Below are positions 1 to 8,431 of a stretch of DNA of 64,000 nt, piece after piece (positions within the stretch are counted from its first letter, which is position 1; each line of letters begins with the position of its first letter). The stretch comes from Paenibacillus chitinolyticus NBRC 15660 (lineage in GTDB: Bacteria; Bacillota; Bacilli; Paenibacillales; NBRC-103111). The DNA lies in the NCBI RefSeq assembly GCF_000739915.1, contig NZ_BBJT01000003.1, positions 1 through 64,000 of the forward strand. Direction: 5' to 3'. Position numbers and translations under genes: made by a program. The notes under the pieces are model-generated. The model had not been told where the DNA came from, did no database searches, and worked only from the letters and a program-made list of their open reading frames with translations.

Positions 1-83
1 CAGCCCTGTGGTTTTCGTTTTGTAAATCGGCCTTGCGAATCTCTGTGCATACTTACAGCGCGTCTGCTGCCAGCCCGTTCTTA

Positions 84-485
84 CTAGGCGTTCGCCTTCC
101 CGCGGGAAAACACGTTTTCCAAAGCCAGGAATTGCTTGCCCGTAAAGAACAGGCCCAGGGACATGCCGAGCAGCGCCAGCTCCAGCTCATAGCCTCCTGT
201 GAATCCTAGGCTTAGCTTCGCCGTGAAGATCGCCACCAGCATGATAACGGCAAATGCCGCCGCAATCCAGCGCGTTCCAAGCCCGATCAGCATAAGGATG
301 CCGCCCGCCAGCTCGATAACCGCCACCACATACGCCATAAATCCGGGAAGACCGAGACTGCCGAAAAATCCGGCGACACCGCTCAATCCGCCTTCAAATT
401 TCTGATAGCCGTGAACGAGAAAGATCAAACCGAGAACAATCCGTAAAATAAACGCTCCATACTGCCATTTGTTAAGTGAATTCAT
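84..485 (-). CDS. DoxX family membrane protein
   Basis: A 133-residue protein with four hydrophobic helices and the N-terminal RIVLGLIFLVHGYQK pattern of the DoxX family, small integral membrane proteins often linked to thiol or oxidative-stress functions. The exact reaction is unknown. An AAGGAGG-like ribosome binding site lies just upstream of the ATG. Two ACTAC/GTAGT dyads lie between this gene and the M56 peptidase gene, so it probably has its own promoter repressed by the neighbouring BlaI-type regulator. Family is clear; role is inference. Confidence 0.85.
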   Translation of the reverse strand: MNSLNKWQYGAFILRIVLGLIFLVHGYQKFEGGLSGVAGFFGSLGLPGFMAYVVAVIELAGGILMLIGLGTRWIAAAFAVIMLVAIFTAKLSLGFTGGYELELALLGMSLGLFFTGKQFLALENVFSRGKANA

Positions 486-508
486 TTTTTAATTTCCTCC
501 TTGGTTTT

Positions 509-527
509 ACACTACATCTTGTAGTGT
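509..527. promoter_or_regulatory. BlaI-type operator 1 (upstream of doxX)
   Basis: Perfect inverted repeat ACACTACA-TCT-TGTAGTGT, 24 bp before the DoxX start. It matches the ACTACA/TGTAGT half-sites recognised by BlaI/MecI repressors. The same half-site recurs at 542-560 and 1860-1876. Confidence 0.8.
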
Positions 528-541
528 TTATGGTCGCAAGA

Positions 542-560
542 ACACTACGAAATGTAGTGT
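542..560. promoter_or_regulatory. BlaI-type operator 2 (upstream of doxX)
   Basis: Inverted repeat ACACTAC-GAAAT-GTAGTGT. Its centre is 33 bp from operator 1, about three helical turns, which suits cooperative binding of two repressor dimers. Confidence 0.75.
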
Positions 561-577
561 CTGTGCTTAAAAATTTT

Positions 578-1426
578 TCAGAACAAGATCTGGACGAAAA
601 GCCACGTCATTACAACCAGCACATAACCGGAAATCATGGTCGGTGTCAGTGGCGGGCGAAATGAAATCGGGGATTCCGGATCGACGATTCTTCTGATTCT
701 GTAATTGATCGAGGTATCCGCGAACGATGCGTATGCGAATGGCATGGCAACCGTACCGCCTCTGCGGAGCAGTTTCAGCAATGCGCTGCCGAGATCGCGG
801 GAAGAGCCTTGGCGCGAAATCGCGTAATTGTCCGCAAGTATCTCGCGCGCGATTTTGTACTGGTGGTGGAACCATTTCAGTACGGGAAGATACCACAGCA
901 CCGAAGCTAATAACGAGAGGAAGAACATACTGCGCGGATCTCCCGTCTGCTGATGATGCAGCTCATGGTGGATAACGGCCTCCGCCTCACTCGCATCCAG
1001 CATATCCAAGAGTCCGGTGGACAGGACAACCGCCGGTTTGCCGAATCCCATCGTCAGCGCGATCGGCTCGTCCGACACGACCACGACGATGTTTCCCCGC
1101 GCTTCGGGATACATCCGGTTCAACTCCGCAGACAGCTTCGTATGCCGGTATGCGTCCAGCTTGGCGAAAATTCTCCGCGATAGGACGAACTGCCGGAGGA
1201 TTTGCCACATACTGTACACGAACGTGCCGATCACAAAGACGTCCAGCAGATGGGCGATGGAGAAAATCCCCTTCGAACGCATCCATTCGGTGCAGACATT
1301 CAGCACGTTAAACCCGATTCGGATACCGAACAGGACATGCAGGGCATACATGGTCATCTGAAACAGGACAACGCCCGCAATCAAAACCGACGAACGGAAA
1401 ATGAATCTGGACCGGGACTGCCACAT
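578..1426 (-). CDS. M56 (BlaR1-like) membrane zinc metallopeptidase
   Basis: An integral membrane peptidase of about 282 residues. It carries HELHH (the HExxH zinc motif) in its middle, followed by a REILADNYA segment that suits the third ligand region, and about four hydrophobic helices. The ATG at 1426 follows the BlaI stop by one base, so the two are translationally coupled. It lacks the roughly 250-residue extracellular penicillin-sensor domain of BlaR1/MecR1, so it should sense something else or need a partner. By analogy with BlaR1 it would relieve repression by the adjacent BlaI-type protein. A longer in-frame start at 1504 would run into the regulator gene and is less likely. Confidence 0.85.
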   Translation of the reverse strand: MWQSRSRFIFRSSVLIAGVVLFQMTMYALHVLFGIRIGFNVLNVCTEWMRSKGIFSIAHLLDVFVIGTFVYSMWQILRQFVLSRRIFAKLDAYRHTKLSAELNRMYPEARGNIVVVVSDEPIALTMGFGKPAVVLSTGLLDMLDASEAEAVIHHELHHQQTGDPRSMFFLSLLASVLWYLPVLKWFHHQYKIAREILADNYAISRQGSSRDLGSALLKLLRRGGTVAMPFAYASFADTSINYRIRRIVDPESPISFRPPLTPTMISGYVLVVMTWLFVQILF

Positions 1427-1427
1427 G

Positions 1428-1844
1428 TTACTTGTCCTTCCGCAGATCCAGGATTTTCTGTTGCAGCTTCTCAATGAGCATGGGATCCACCTCTTCCAGG
1501 GCATCGAGCATATGGTTGACCACCAGAGACGATCCGAATTCCTCCATAAGCTCGTGGGTCAATTCTTTCGACTGGCATTCGAGAAACTCGTCTCTGGATT
1601 GGACTGGCTTGTAAAGCGATGTCCTCCTGTCCATTCTTTTCGACAAAATTCCTTTATCCAAAAGCCGGTTCATGACCGTCATAACAGTGTTGAAGTTCAC
1701 AAGCTTCTCGCGTTCCAGCGAGTGCTGGACATCCTTGATCGCCATCTCGGGCCCGTCCCACAAAATGTTCATGATCTTGGCTTCCAGAGGTCCGAAAAAC
1801 CGGTTAAGCCCGCTTTCGTTCGTTTTAAACGTATGAATTTTCAC
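1428..1844 (-). CDS. BlaI/MecI-family transcriptional repressor
   Basis: A 138-residue winged-helix repressor. The segments LEAKIMNILW, TVMTVMNRLLDKGIL and the acidic C-terminal dimerisation part are typical of BlaI/MecI. I chose the GTG at 1844 because an AAGGGGGT ribosome binding site lies eight bases upstream; a longer start at 1862 would overlap operator 3. It forms an operon with the M56 peptidase and probably represses itself and doxX through the three matching dyads. Confidence 0.9.
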   Translation of the reverse strand: MKIHTFKTNESGLNRFFGPLEAKIMNILWDGPEMAIKDVQHSLEREKLVNFNTVMTVMNRLLDKGILSKRMDRRTSLYKPVQSRDEFLECQSKELTHELMEEFGSSLVVNHMLDALEEVDPMLIEKLQQKILDLRKDK

Positions 1845-1859
1845 GAGGCCACCCCCTTC

Positions 1860-1876
1860 CACTACCCATTGTAGTG
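1860..1876. promoter_or_regulatory. BlaI-type operator 3 (autoregulatory)
   Basis: Inverted repeat CACTAC-CCATT-GTAGTG directly upstream of the BlaI-type gene, with the same half-sites as the two doxX operators. Confidence 0.75.
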
Positions 1877-1953
1877 TTAGCGGCCTAACGGTGTCAAGTG
1901 TACATGCGCAGAGCCTTATATACGGGGCTTGAGGCAGTAGAAGCGAAGATATG

Positions 1954-1978
1954 CTATAGTAATAAAAAAGGTACTGTG
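1954..1978. promoter_or_regulatory. Operator-like element before the HxlR regulator
   Basis: The 3' part, ATAAAAAAGGTACTGT, recurs almost unchanged at 3336-3360 upstream of the azoreductase. AGTA and TACT ends flank an A-rich centre, as in binding sites of HxlR/DUF24 regulators. Shared occurrence suggests autoregulation plus control of the azoreductase. Confidence 0.6.
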
Positions 1979-1993
1979 AAAGGAGGCCGTCCC

Positions 1994-2374
1994 ATGGAAA
2001 TTATCCCCGAGCAGTGCAAAGTGGTCGTGGCTCTGGACATGATTGTCGGCAAATGGAAACCTCTGGTCATTCAACATTTAATCAGCAAAGATACGCTGCG
2101 GTTTAACGAGCTCAGAAGATTGATGCCCGATATTACCCAGCGTATGCTGACCCTGCATCTCCGTGAGCTTGAAGAACAGGACATCGTCCGGCGGGTCGTA
2201 TATCCGCAAGTTCCTCCTAAGGTGGAATACTCCATCACGGAGTATGGCCGGACCCTGGAGCCGATCCTTCACTCCATGCACGTCTGGGGCGCGGCCCACG
2301 TCGAGCATATGAAGCAGCGGAACGCGGAAGCCGCCGCAGACGCGGAAAGCCGGGCGGCTTCGGCCAGACCGTAG
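1994..2374 (+). CDS. HxlR (DUF24) family transcriptional regulator, YodB-like
   Basis: A 126-residue winged-helix regulator. It shows the family pattern of an N-terminal Cys (residue 8) followed by ALDMIVGKWKPLVI, and later RFNELRRLMPDITQRMLTLHLRELE. The start at 1994 follows AGGAGG by seven bases. In the Bacillus YodB group this Cys senses quinones and diamide, and the targets are an azoreductase and a nitroreductase, which are exactly the next two genes here. The Ala/Glu-rich tail is probably disordered. Regulation of the neighbours is inference, supported by the repeated operator-like element. Confidence 0.88.
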   Translation: MEIIPEQCKVVVALDMIVGKWKPLVIQHLISKDTLRFNELRRLMPDITQRMLTLHLRELEEQDIVRRVVYPQVPPKVEYSITEYGRTLEPILHSMHVWGAAHVEHMKQRNAEAAADAESRAASARP

Positions 2375-2500
2375 CGCCCGGCCCATCGCCTCGGCGCAGA
2401 CGCGTACGCGCGCACTGCGCGCTGTTCCCGCCGCGCGATGCGGCGTCTCAAGTGGCGTGTGCGGCCTGCCGCGGACGCGGGACGCCTCGCGCCTGAGCTC

Positions 2501-2557
2501 GCGCAGCAAAAATAACCTCCGTCCCTGACAGGGAAACGGAGGTTATTTTTGCTGCGC
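2501..2557. terminator. Bidirectional terminator
   Basis: A 22-bp near-perfect stem (arms 2501-2522 and 2536-2557) with A and T runs on the two arms, between the convergent HxlR and azoreductase genes. Confidence 0.9.
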
Positions 2558-2605
2558 CGGCCGGGCCATTCCCGGCCGGACGCTCCGGCTCCCCGCCGGG
2601 AGCGA

Positions 2606-3241
2606 TTAGAAGCGTTTCGCCGCTTCTTTCGCTTTCGCGATGGCCGCTTCTTTGATCGCCGGAGCTTTATCCGGCATAGCCGCCATGCCTTCCACGAAGA
2701 TGCCTTCGAAAGAAGGTACGCCGTGGAACATCATGATTTTTTTCAGGAAGCTGTGTCCGCTCTCGAAGCCCGCGGCAGGACCTTCGGAGTAGACGCCGCC
2801 GCTTGCTTGGATATGAATGGCTTTCTTGTCGGTCAGCAGGCCGACCGGGCCGTTTTCCGTGTACTTGAACGTTTTGCCGGCGATGCAGATGGCATCGATG
2901 TAAGCTTTAAGAACCGGAGGGAACGAGAAGTTCCACATCGGGGATACATAAACATATTTGTCGGCCGCAATGTACTGCTCCACGATGTCGTTCAGACGCT
3001 GAACTTTCGCCTGCTCGGAAGCGGAAAGCTGGTCGAACGAGGAACCGGAGCGCAGCTTGCCCCAGCCGCTGAATACGTCCGCGTCGATTTGCGGAACATC
3101 CGAGTTGTAAAGATCAAGGGCGATCACTTCATCGGACGGATTCGCTTCGCGGTACGCCTCGATAAATTCTTTTCCTACCGCCATGCTGTAAGAAGTTTGG
3201 TGATCGTGCGGGTGAGCCGTAATGTATAGGACTGTTGCCAT
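2606..3241 (-). CDS. azoR: FMN-dependent NADH-azoreductase
   Basis: A 211-residue flavodoxin-like oxidoreductase. The N-terminal [16 protein letters not shown], the FMN-binding [17 protein letters not shown] loop and the SGGVYSEG loop are typical of AzoR. The enzyme reduces azo bonds and quinones with NADH through bound FMN and protects against electrophiles. An operator-like element shared with the HxlR gene lies about 100 bp upstream. Confidence 0.93.
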   Translation of the reverse strand: MATVLYITAHPHDHQTSYSMAVGKEFIEAYREANPSDEVIALDLYNSDVPQIDADVFSGWGKLRSGSSFDQLSASEQAKVQRLNDIVEQYIAADKYVYVSPMWNFSFPPVLKAYIDAICIAGKTFKYTENGPVGLLTDKKAIHIQASGGVYSEGPAAGFESGHSFLKKIMMFHGVPSFEGIFVEGMAAMPDKAPAIKEAAIAKAKEAAKRF

Positions 3242-3335
3242 AATTGAATTCTTCCCTTCTTATCGGAAATTATCTTGACTTCAAAGTAATTATGTCTCAT
3301 ATTTTCCGTTCTGGGAAGTAGGCACATCTATGTGG

Positions 3336-3360
3336 GTTAGGATAAAAAAAGGTACTGTAA
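3336..3360. promoter_or_regulatory. Operator-like element before azoR
   Basis: Carries ATAAAAAAAGGTACTGT, the same core as the element before the HxlR gene at 1954-1978. It lies between the azoreductase start and the nitroreductase terminator, so it belongs to azoR. Confidence 0.6.
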
Positions 3361-3381
3361 ACGTGCGGATAACAGAATAAA

Positions 3382-3412
3382 CCCCATTTCTGTGGGAGAA
3401 ATGGGGCTTCTG
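3382..3412 (-). terminator. Terminator of the nitroreductase gene
   Basis: CCCCATTTCT / AGAAATGGGG stem with a five-base loop, followed on the minus strand by a short T-rich stretch. Confidence 0.8.
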
Positions 3413-3430
3413 GTTCGGGACCGCCGATAT

Positions 3431-4033
3431 TTATTTGGCTAGTTTGACCCGATCCTCAACCGGTTTAAATTCCTTGTCGCCCGCAGGCGCGGTCGGCTTG
3501 CCGAATGGCATCTGGGCGATCAGTTTCCACGATTCTGGCAGGTTCCAGGTGCTTTTTACCTTCTCGTCGATCAAAGGATTGTAGTGCTGAAGCGTCGCTC
3601 CGAGCCCTTCGCTCTCCAGCGCCGTCCAGATGACATATTGCAGCATGCCGCTTGACTGTTGGGACCAATTCGGGAAATGGTCCTGGTAGCTCGGAAACTG
3701 CGCCTGCAAACCCTCGATGACAGACATATCCTCGAAAAACACAACCGAACCGTGACCGCTGCGGAAACTGTTCACCTTCTGTTCCGTGGCGGCAAACTGT
3801 TCTTCCTTGACGATCGTACGAAGAATATCTTTGACGATATCCCACAGCTTATGATGCTGCTCACCGAGAAGTACGAGCACTCGCGCGCTTTGGGAGTTAA
3901 AGGCCGAAGGCGTGTGTTTGACCGCTTCCTTCACGATTTCCACAATCTTGTCGTCCGAAACCGGGGATTCTCCGCTGATTGAATAAATAGAGCGTCTTTC
4001 CCGGACCGCTTGCAAAAATGATTCCGCTGACAT
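3431..4033 (-). CDS. Nitroreductase family protein
   Basis: A 200-residue FMN-dependent nitroreductase of the small YodC/HBN1-like type: AVRERRSIYSI at the N-terminus, HTPSAFNSQSARVLVLLG for FMN binding, and a C-terminal region ending with a MPFGKP loop. It would reduce nitro compounds or quinones with NAD(P)H. The ATG at 4033 follows a GGAGGG site; an upstream in-frame start lacks one. The gene order HxlR regulator, azoreductase, nitroreductase matches the YodB regulon of Bacillus. Confidence 0.9.
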   Translation of the reverse strand: MSAESFLQAVRERRSIYSISGESPVSDDKIVEIVKEAVKHTPSAFNSQSARVLVLLGEQHHKLWDIVKDILRTIVKEEQFAATEQKVNSFRSGHGSVVFFEDMSVIEGLQAQFPSYQDHFPNWSQQSSGMLQYVIWTALESEGLGATLQHYNPLIDEKVKSTWNLPESWKLIAQMPFGKPTAPAGDKEFKPVEDRVKLAK

Positions 4034-4218
4034 ACGTATCCCTCCGTTATTCGTAGAAGTGAAGTGATTGTAATTTGCCGCGTTGTACCCGTTTTTATGC
4101 AAAGCCTATTATTCACGGCGGGTTAAAGGACAATCTTCCCTTATTACCCGCGGCGCCGCGTTAGGAATCTTCTTGACCAATACCGGGAAGGACGGCATTC
4201 AAAACGTAGGCAGCACGT

Positions 4219-4842
4219 TCAAATTCTCGCTCCGCAGGAGGCCGATCCCAGCCAAGTATGGGGATTGCCCGCCCAGCACCAGCCCAGCTTCGGCTTGCCG
4301 CCGCTAATCCACAGCGCGCTTACCCTCCGGTCGCCGCATCTGGAGCCGCATAAAGAAAACCCGTGATTTTTCTGCAAAACGTCCGGCAAATGGGTAATCA
4401 CGGCAATTCCCTCCTCGATCGTCAGCGGAGAACGGTTCCATTCCGCAAATGATTTCATCGCTTCATTCGGCGTCCGGTTCAGTGTTTCCGAGCCCGTATC
4501 CACATCCAGGAGCAAGTATGCTTCTCCTTCGGGAAGCTCCACGCCTTCGATAGGTTCGAACCTCGCGAGATCTTCGGCTTCCATGACGCTGAAGCCGTTT
4601 TTCCCGCTGCGTTCCACCCGCCGCATCATCTCATCCCGTGGAAGTGTCCCGGTCGTCACGACCAGGACGAAAGGCAGACTGCCCTCTCCCGGCTTGAAAT
4701 CTTCCCGCATCCGCTCGGCGGCTCTTTCTTTTAACGGGGCGAAAAGCTCGCGGAAAGCCGCTTCCTCCATTCCCATGAAACCGGGGTAGCCTTTGTCTAT
4801 TAAATTTCGGATCTGTCTTTCAAATTCTTCTTCAAATCTCAT
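4219..4842 (-). CDS. DUF5701-type protein
   Basis: A 207-residue soluble protein beginning MRFEEEFERQIRNLIDKG after a GAGGAG site, and ending in a conserved-looking Trp/Gly/Cys-rich tail (LWISGGKPKLGWCWAGNPHTW). It resembles the DUF5701 family of unknown function. No catalytic motif is recognised. It is monocistronic and divergent from the MerR-type gene. Confidence 0.65.
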   Translation of the reverse strand: MRFEEEFERQIRNLIDKGYPGFMGMEEAAFRELFAPLKERAAERMREDFKPGEGSLPFVLVVTTGTLPRDEMMRRVERSGKNGFSVMEAEDLARFEPIEGVELPEGEAYLLLDVDTGSETLNRTPNEAMKSFAEWNRSPLTIEEGIAVITHLPDVLQKNHGFSLCGSRCGDRRVSALWISGGKPKLGWCWAGNPHTWLGSASCGARI

Positions 4843-4986
4843 CAGTCCGCTCCTCTCCCGCCGGTAGCTTTTTTTAAACTCTCCGGCTCTCCATATTCTC
4901 ATTTTCATTGTATAACATGCGTGCGAATTCCAAGTTTTCAACAATTAGATCCTTTGAAACCTCACTTTTTTGATAGAATACTTATA

Positions 4987-5001
4987 ACCTTACTTGAAGG
5001 T
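4987..5001. promoter_or_regulatory. MerR-type dyad ACCTT-N5-AAGGT
   Basis: Inverted repeat ACCTTACTTGAAGGT about 25 bp upstream of the tandem-MerR gene start. MerR regulators bind such dyads inside their own promoters, so autoregulation is likely. I cannot assign -35 and -10 boxes with confidence. Confidence 0.5.
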
Positions 5002-5026
5002 TTAGATTGCTGTGGAGGTCATTCCC

Positions 5027-5755
5027 ATGAATTTCAGACCCATCGATATCGCCCGAAAATTGCGCGTCAGCACAAGTGCTTTAAGAAATTACGAAGCCGC
5101 CGGACTCGTCCCTCCCGCAAATCGGACCCCTTCCGGTCACCGGACATACACAGAGCTGCATGCGGCTTATTTCGAGTGCATCCAGGCGATGTCGCCCGGC
5201 TTCGGCATGGACATCACCGCGGAAGTACTGCGCCGGCTCCAAAAAGGAGAGTGGGCCTCCGCCCTCTGGTGCATGACCGAAGCGCAAACCGCTCTCTTCC
5301 GGGACAAACGGAGAGCCGACGACACGCTGGCTTATCTGGAAAGCGGGGAAGCCGCAACGGCTCAGGAAGCGCAGGACCCGGGCGGCCAAAGCATCGGCCA
5401 GGTGTCGGCGGAAACCGGCATCCCGCGCTCCGCTATCCGTCACTGGGAGAAGACGGGGCTCATCACCGCCAACCGGAATCCCGCCAACGGCTACCGGACG
5501 TTTAACCGCCTGCAGGTGCGCAAAATCCGGCTGATCCACACGCTCCGGCAGGCCGTTTATTCGCAGGAGCTCGCGGAGCTGAAAAAAGCGATCGGGCTTC
5601 TCGACCCTGACAATCTCGAAGCGGCCATAGCCATCGCGCGCGATTCGCTCCGGTATCTGGAGCGGATGAATCTGCATCAGTTGAAGGGCGCGTACTGTGT
5701 CTACCGGCTGTGCGAAAGGCTGAATGTGCCGCTTTCCCCCTCCCATAGAGAATAA
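5027..5755 (+). CDS. Regulator with two MerR DNA-binding domains
   Basis: A 242-residue protein with two MerR-like winged helix-turn-helix units: RPIDIARKLRVSTSALRNYEAAGLVPP near the N-terminus and SIGQVSAETGIPRSAIRHWEKTGLI near residue 130. Each is followed by a RT.SGHRTY or NGYRTF wing. Most MerR proteins have one such domain and dimerise; here a tandem copy might act within one chain. There is no recognisable metal or drug-binding tail. The start follows GGAGG. The stop runs directly into the Ger operon region, but the effect on those genes is unknown. Confidence 0.8.
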   Translation: MNFRPIDIARKLRVSTSALRNYEAAGLVPPANRTPSGHRTYTELHAAYFECIQAMSPGFGMDITAEVLRRLQKGEWASALWCMTEAQTALFRDKRRADDTLAYLESGEAATAQEAQDPGGQSIGQVSAETGIPRSAIRHWEKTGLITANRNPANGYRTFNRLQVRKIRLIHTLRQAVYSQELAELKKAIGLLDPDNLEAAIAIARDSLRYLERMNLHQLKGAYCVYRLCERLNVPLSPSHRE

Positions 5756-5808
5756 TGGCAATCCCGTTTGAACACATTAGGGGTATCGAATCCAAAGGTG
5801 TGTATTGC

Positions 5809-7344
5809 ATGAGTCTCTACCGCAAGCTTCTCCGGGCTGCCCGGAACTCAGGACCGGGTGAAAATTTCCATGAACCGGAAAATTCCCTCCAGGCTTCCGA
5901 TTCCATTGCCATCAATATCGGTTATCTTCACCATAGTCTATGCCATACGGAAGATATGAAGCAGAAGCCTCTCCCCTTCGCCGGAACGGACGGGATGCTG
6001 GTTTACCTCGAATCCCTCGTGGATCAGGACAAAATACAGCTTCATGTGATCCAGCCTCTGCACGAGAACACCGGCCAAGAGCCGGACAACCTGTTTAATA
6101 TTTTGGAAACGACCCGTGAAACTGCGCTGGATAACGCCGTCAAGGCTTTGATTCTGGGAAAATGCGTTTATTTTCTGGAAGGTCTTCAAGAGTTTTATAT
6201 TTTGGCAACCGAAGCGGTCTGCAAACGGAGCGTGGAAGAACCCGAGAACGAAGGCGTGATCCGGGATCCGCATTACGGCTTCATCGAAGTTCTGAACGTA
6301 AATTTGTTTCTGATCCGCAAGCTGATCGCAAGCCCGTATTTGACGGTCCGCTACTATAAGGCCGGTACGCATACGCAAACCCGGATAGCTATCGTTTATA
6401 TGAAAAATATCGCCAATGCCGAGCTCGTTCAGGAAGTCGAGGAACGGATCCGGGCCATTTCCACCGACACCGTGCTTACCACGGGAATTATTCAGGAGAT
6501 GACGGAGGATCACCCGTTCTCCATGTTCCCCCAGCATTTGGCCACCGAGCGTCCGGACCGGACCGCTTCCAATATAATGGAAGGACGCGTCGCGATTCTT
6601 ACGGAAGGAAGTCCGACCGTTCTTATCGTTCCCGTCACCTTCTTCGCCTTCTACCAATCGCCGGACGATTATAACGGCCGCTGGATCGTCAGTTCTTTTG
6701 TCCGGATGATTCGGATGTTCAGTTTCCTGCTGGCATTCACGCTCCCGGCCATTTACATCGGGACCGTTTCCTTTCATCCGGATATTTTGCCGCTGGAGCT
6801 TGTTCATACGATCAAAAGCTCGCTGGAACGCGTGCCGTTTCCCGCTATCGTCGAAGCCATGCTGCTCGAACTCATCTTCGAGCTGCTCCGCGAAGCGGGA
6901 ATCCGGCTGCCCAGCCGGGTCGGACAGACGATCGGTATCGTCGGCGGCTTGGTCATCGGGGATGCCATCGTGCGGGCGGGACTCGTTTCCTACACGATGA
7001 TCATCGTCGTTTCGCTCACCGCGATCGCCTCTTTTCTCGTCCCGTCCCACGAAATGAGCTCGGCCGTGCGGATTTTGCGCTTTCCGCTGATGATCGCCGC
7101 TTCGATTTTCGGATATGTGGGAATCGCTTTCGGTCTCATGCTTCTGACGATCCACTTGTGCAAACTGGAATCTTACGGAACGCCTTACTTCTCTCCTTTC
7201 GCACCGCTGAGAATAAAAGATATGAAGGATGTGTTTGTCCGCTTCCCTTCTTGGCTGCTCAACGCGCGTCCCCATGACGCCAATCCTAAAATCATGAAGC
7301 AAGAAGAGGCGACCTCAAGGAGCTGGAAACGGGATGAAGATTGA
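5809..7344 (+). CDS. Spore germination protein, GerA (subunit A) family
   Basis: A 511-residue subunit A of a nutrient germinant receptor in the inner spore membrane. It has a hydrophilic N-terminal half, then about five hydrophobic segments including the diagnostic PFPAIVEAMLLELIFELLREAG stretch and GIVGGLVIGDAIV. The ATG at 5809 follows an AAAGGTG site; an upstream in-frame start at 5755 is within the previous stop region and is unlikely. The gene overlaps the B-subunit gene by 11 bases. Germinant specificity cannot be read from sequence. Confidence 0.93.
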   Translation: MSLYRKLLRAARNSGPGENFHEPENSLQASDSIAINIGYLHHSLCHTEDMKQKPLPFAGTDGMLVYLESLVDQDKIQLHVIQPLHENTGQEPDNLFNILETTRETALDNAVKALILGKCVYFLEGLQEFYILATEAVCKRSVEEPENEGVIRDPHYGFIEVLNVNLFLIRKLIASPYLTVRYYKAGTHTQTRIAIVYMKNIANAELVQEVEERIRAISTDTVLTTGIIQEMTEDHPFSMFPQHLATERPDRTASNIMEGRVAILTEGSPTVLIVPVTFFAFYQSPDDYNGRWIVSSFVRMIRMFSFLLAFTLPAIYIGTVSFHPDILPLELVHTIKSSLERVPFPAIVEAMLLELIFELLREAGIRLPSRVGQTIGIVGGLVIGDAIVRAGLVSYTMIIVVSLTAIASFLVPSHEMSSAVRILRFPLMIAASIFGYVGIAFGLMLLTIHLCKLESYGTPYFSPFAPLRIKDMKDVFVRFPSWLLNARPHDANPKIMKQEEATSRSWKRDED

Positions 7345-8431
7345 ACCCAAGGACACCATTTCGCAAGGCCAGCTTTTTCTGCTCATTATCAAACTCCAGA
7401 TCGGTGTCGGAATTTTGTCGCTGCCGTACCGTCTTCACCAGCTCGCCAAAGGCGGAGGCTGGATTTCGGTCCTGATCGCCGGTGTCTTCCTGCAGTTGAT
7501 CCTCGTTATGATGTGGATGCTGATGAAACGATTCCCCTCCTACAGCGTGTTCCGGATCGCGTCCGTCGTAACGGGCCGATATGCGGGCGCTTTGATCGGA
7601 GCCGCCTACGTCGCATACTTTCTTCTGGTCGGGGGCGTCGTCATGATGGGCGCGTTCGATATCATCAACCGCTGGATTCTCCAGAACACCCCGCGCTGGG
7701 CGGTGTTATTCTTGTTTATGCTGACCGGCGTTTATTTGATCCGGGGCACGTTTCGCACCATTTCGCGCATCTTTATCCTGTTCACGTTTCTCATCGGGCC
7801 GATGATGTTCCTTATCGGATACGGTGTGCACCGTGCAAATTTCCTGTACCTGCTTCCGCTTGACGAGGCGGGAATCTGGAATATCGTTGTAAGCTCGAAA
7901 GAAACGATAACCGCCATGTACGGGTTCGAGCTGATTCTCATCATTTATCCTTTTGTAAAAGGAAGCCATGGGGGCAAACTGAAAGCCGTTTCGGCCGGCA
8001 CCTGGTTTGTCGTTTTGTTTTACGCCTTCACGGTATTTACCTGCATGACCGTTTTCAGTCCCCAGCAGCTGAACATGATTCCGGAGCCGGTCATGTATCT
8101 GCTGCGTTCGCTGCCGTTCGGGGCGATGGACCGCGCGGATCTGCTGTTCCTCCCCATCTGGATGATCTCCATGGTAGCCTCCATGACCGGCTACTGTTAT
8201 GCGGCCGCATTTGGCATCGGTCATCTGCTGAAGCATAAGGATCATAAAAAAGCCGCGCCCTTTGCGGTAATTATTTCCTGTATCATCGCGTATCTGCCGC
8301 AGACGAAGGAGCAGTTCGAGCTATTCTCGTATATCGCCGACGCGTCGGCTTATTTTTTCCTCATCGGATTCCCGGTTCTGCTCCTCCTGCTGTCCTACGC
8401 ACTCAAGAAGAAAGAAGGTGATCCCGCATGA
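7334..8431 (+). CDS. Spore germination permease, GerB (subunit B) family
   Basis: A 365-residue APC-superfamily membrane protein with about ten helices. The N-terminal QLFLLIIKLQIGVGILSLP motif is typical of GerB-type germinant-binding subunits. It overlaps both neighbours, so the three Ger proteins are co-translated and should form one receptor. Confidence 0.93.
   Translation: MKIEPKDTISQGQLFLLIIKLQIGVGILSLPYRLHQLAKGGGWISVLIAGVFLQLILVMMWMLMKRFPSYSVFRIASVVTGRYAGALIGAAYVAYFLLVGGVVMMGAFDIINRWILQNTPRWAVLFLFMLTGVYLIRGTFRTISRIFILFTFLIGPMMFLIGYGVHRANFLYLLPLDEAGIWNIVVSSKETITAMYGFELILIIYPFVKGSHGGKLKAVSAGTWFVVLFYAFTVFTCMTVFSPQQLNMIPEPVMYLLRSLPFGAMDRADLLFLPIWMISMVASMTGYCYAAAFGIGHLLKHKDHKKAAPFAVIISCIIAYLPQTKEQFELFSYIADASAYFFLIGFPVLLLLLSYALKKKEGDPA

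Noticed and set aside
2078-2509. A minus-strand frame opposite the HxlR gene
   Set aside because: It is a shadow frame that runs into the long terminator hairpin.
5938-7302. A 454-codon minus-strand frame opposite the GerA gene
   Set aside because: It is antisense to a clear germination gene, has no ribosome binding site and a His/Arg/Glu-rich composition typical of G+C-rich shadow frames.
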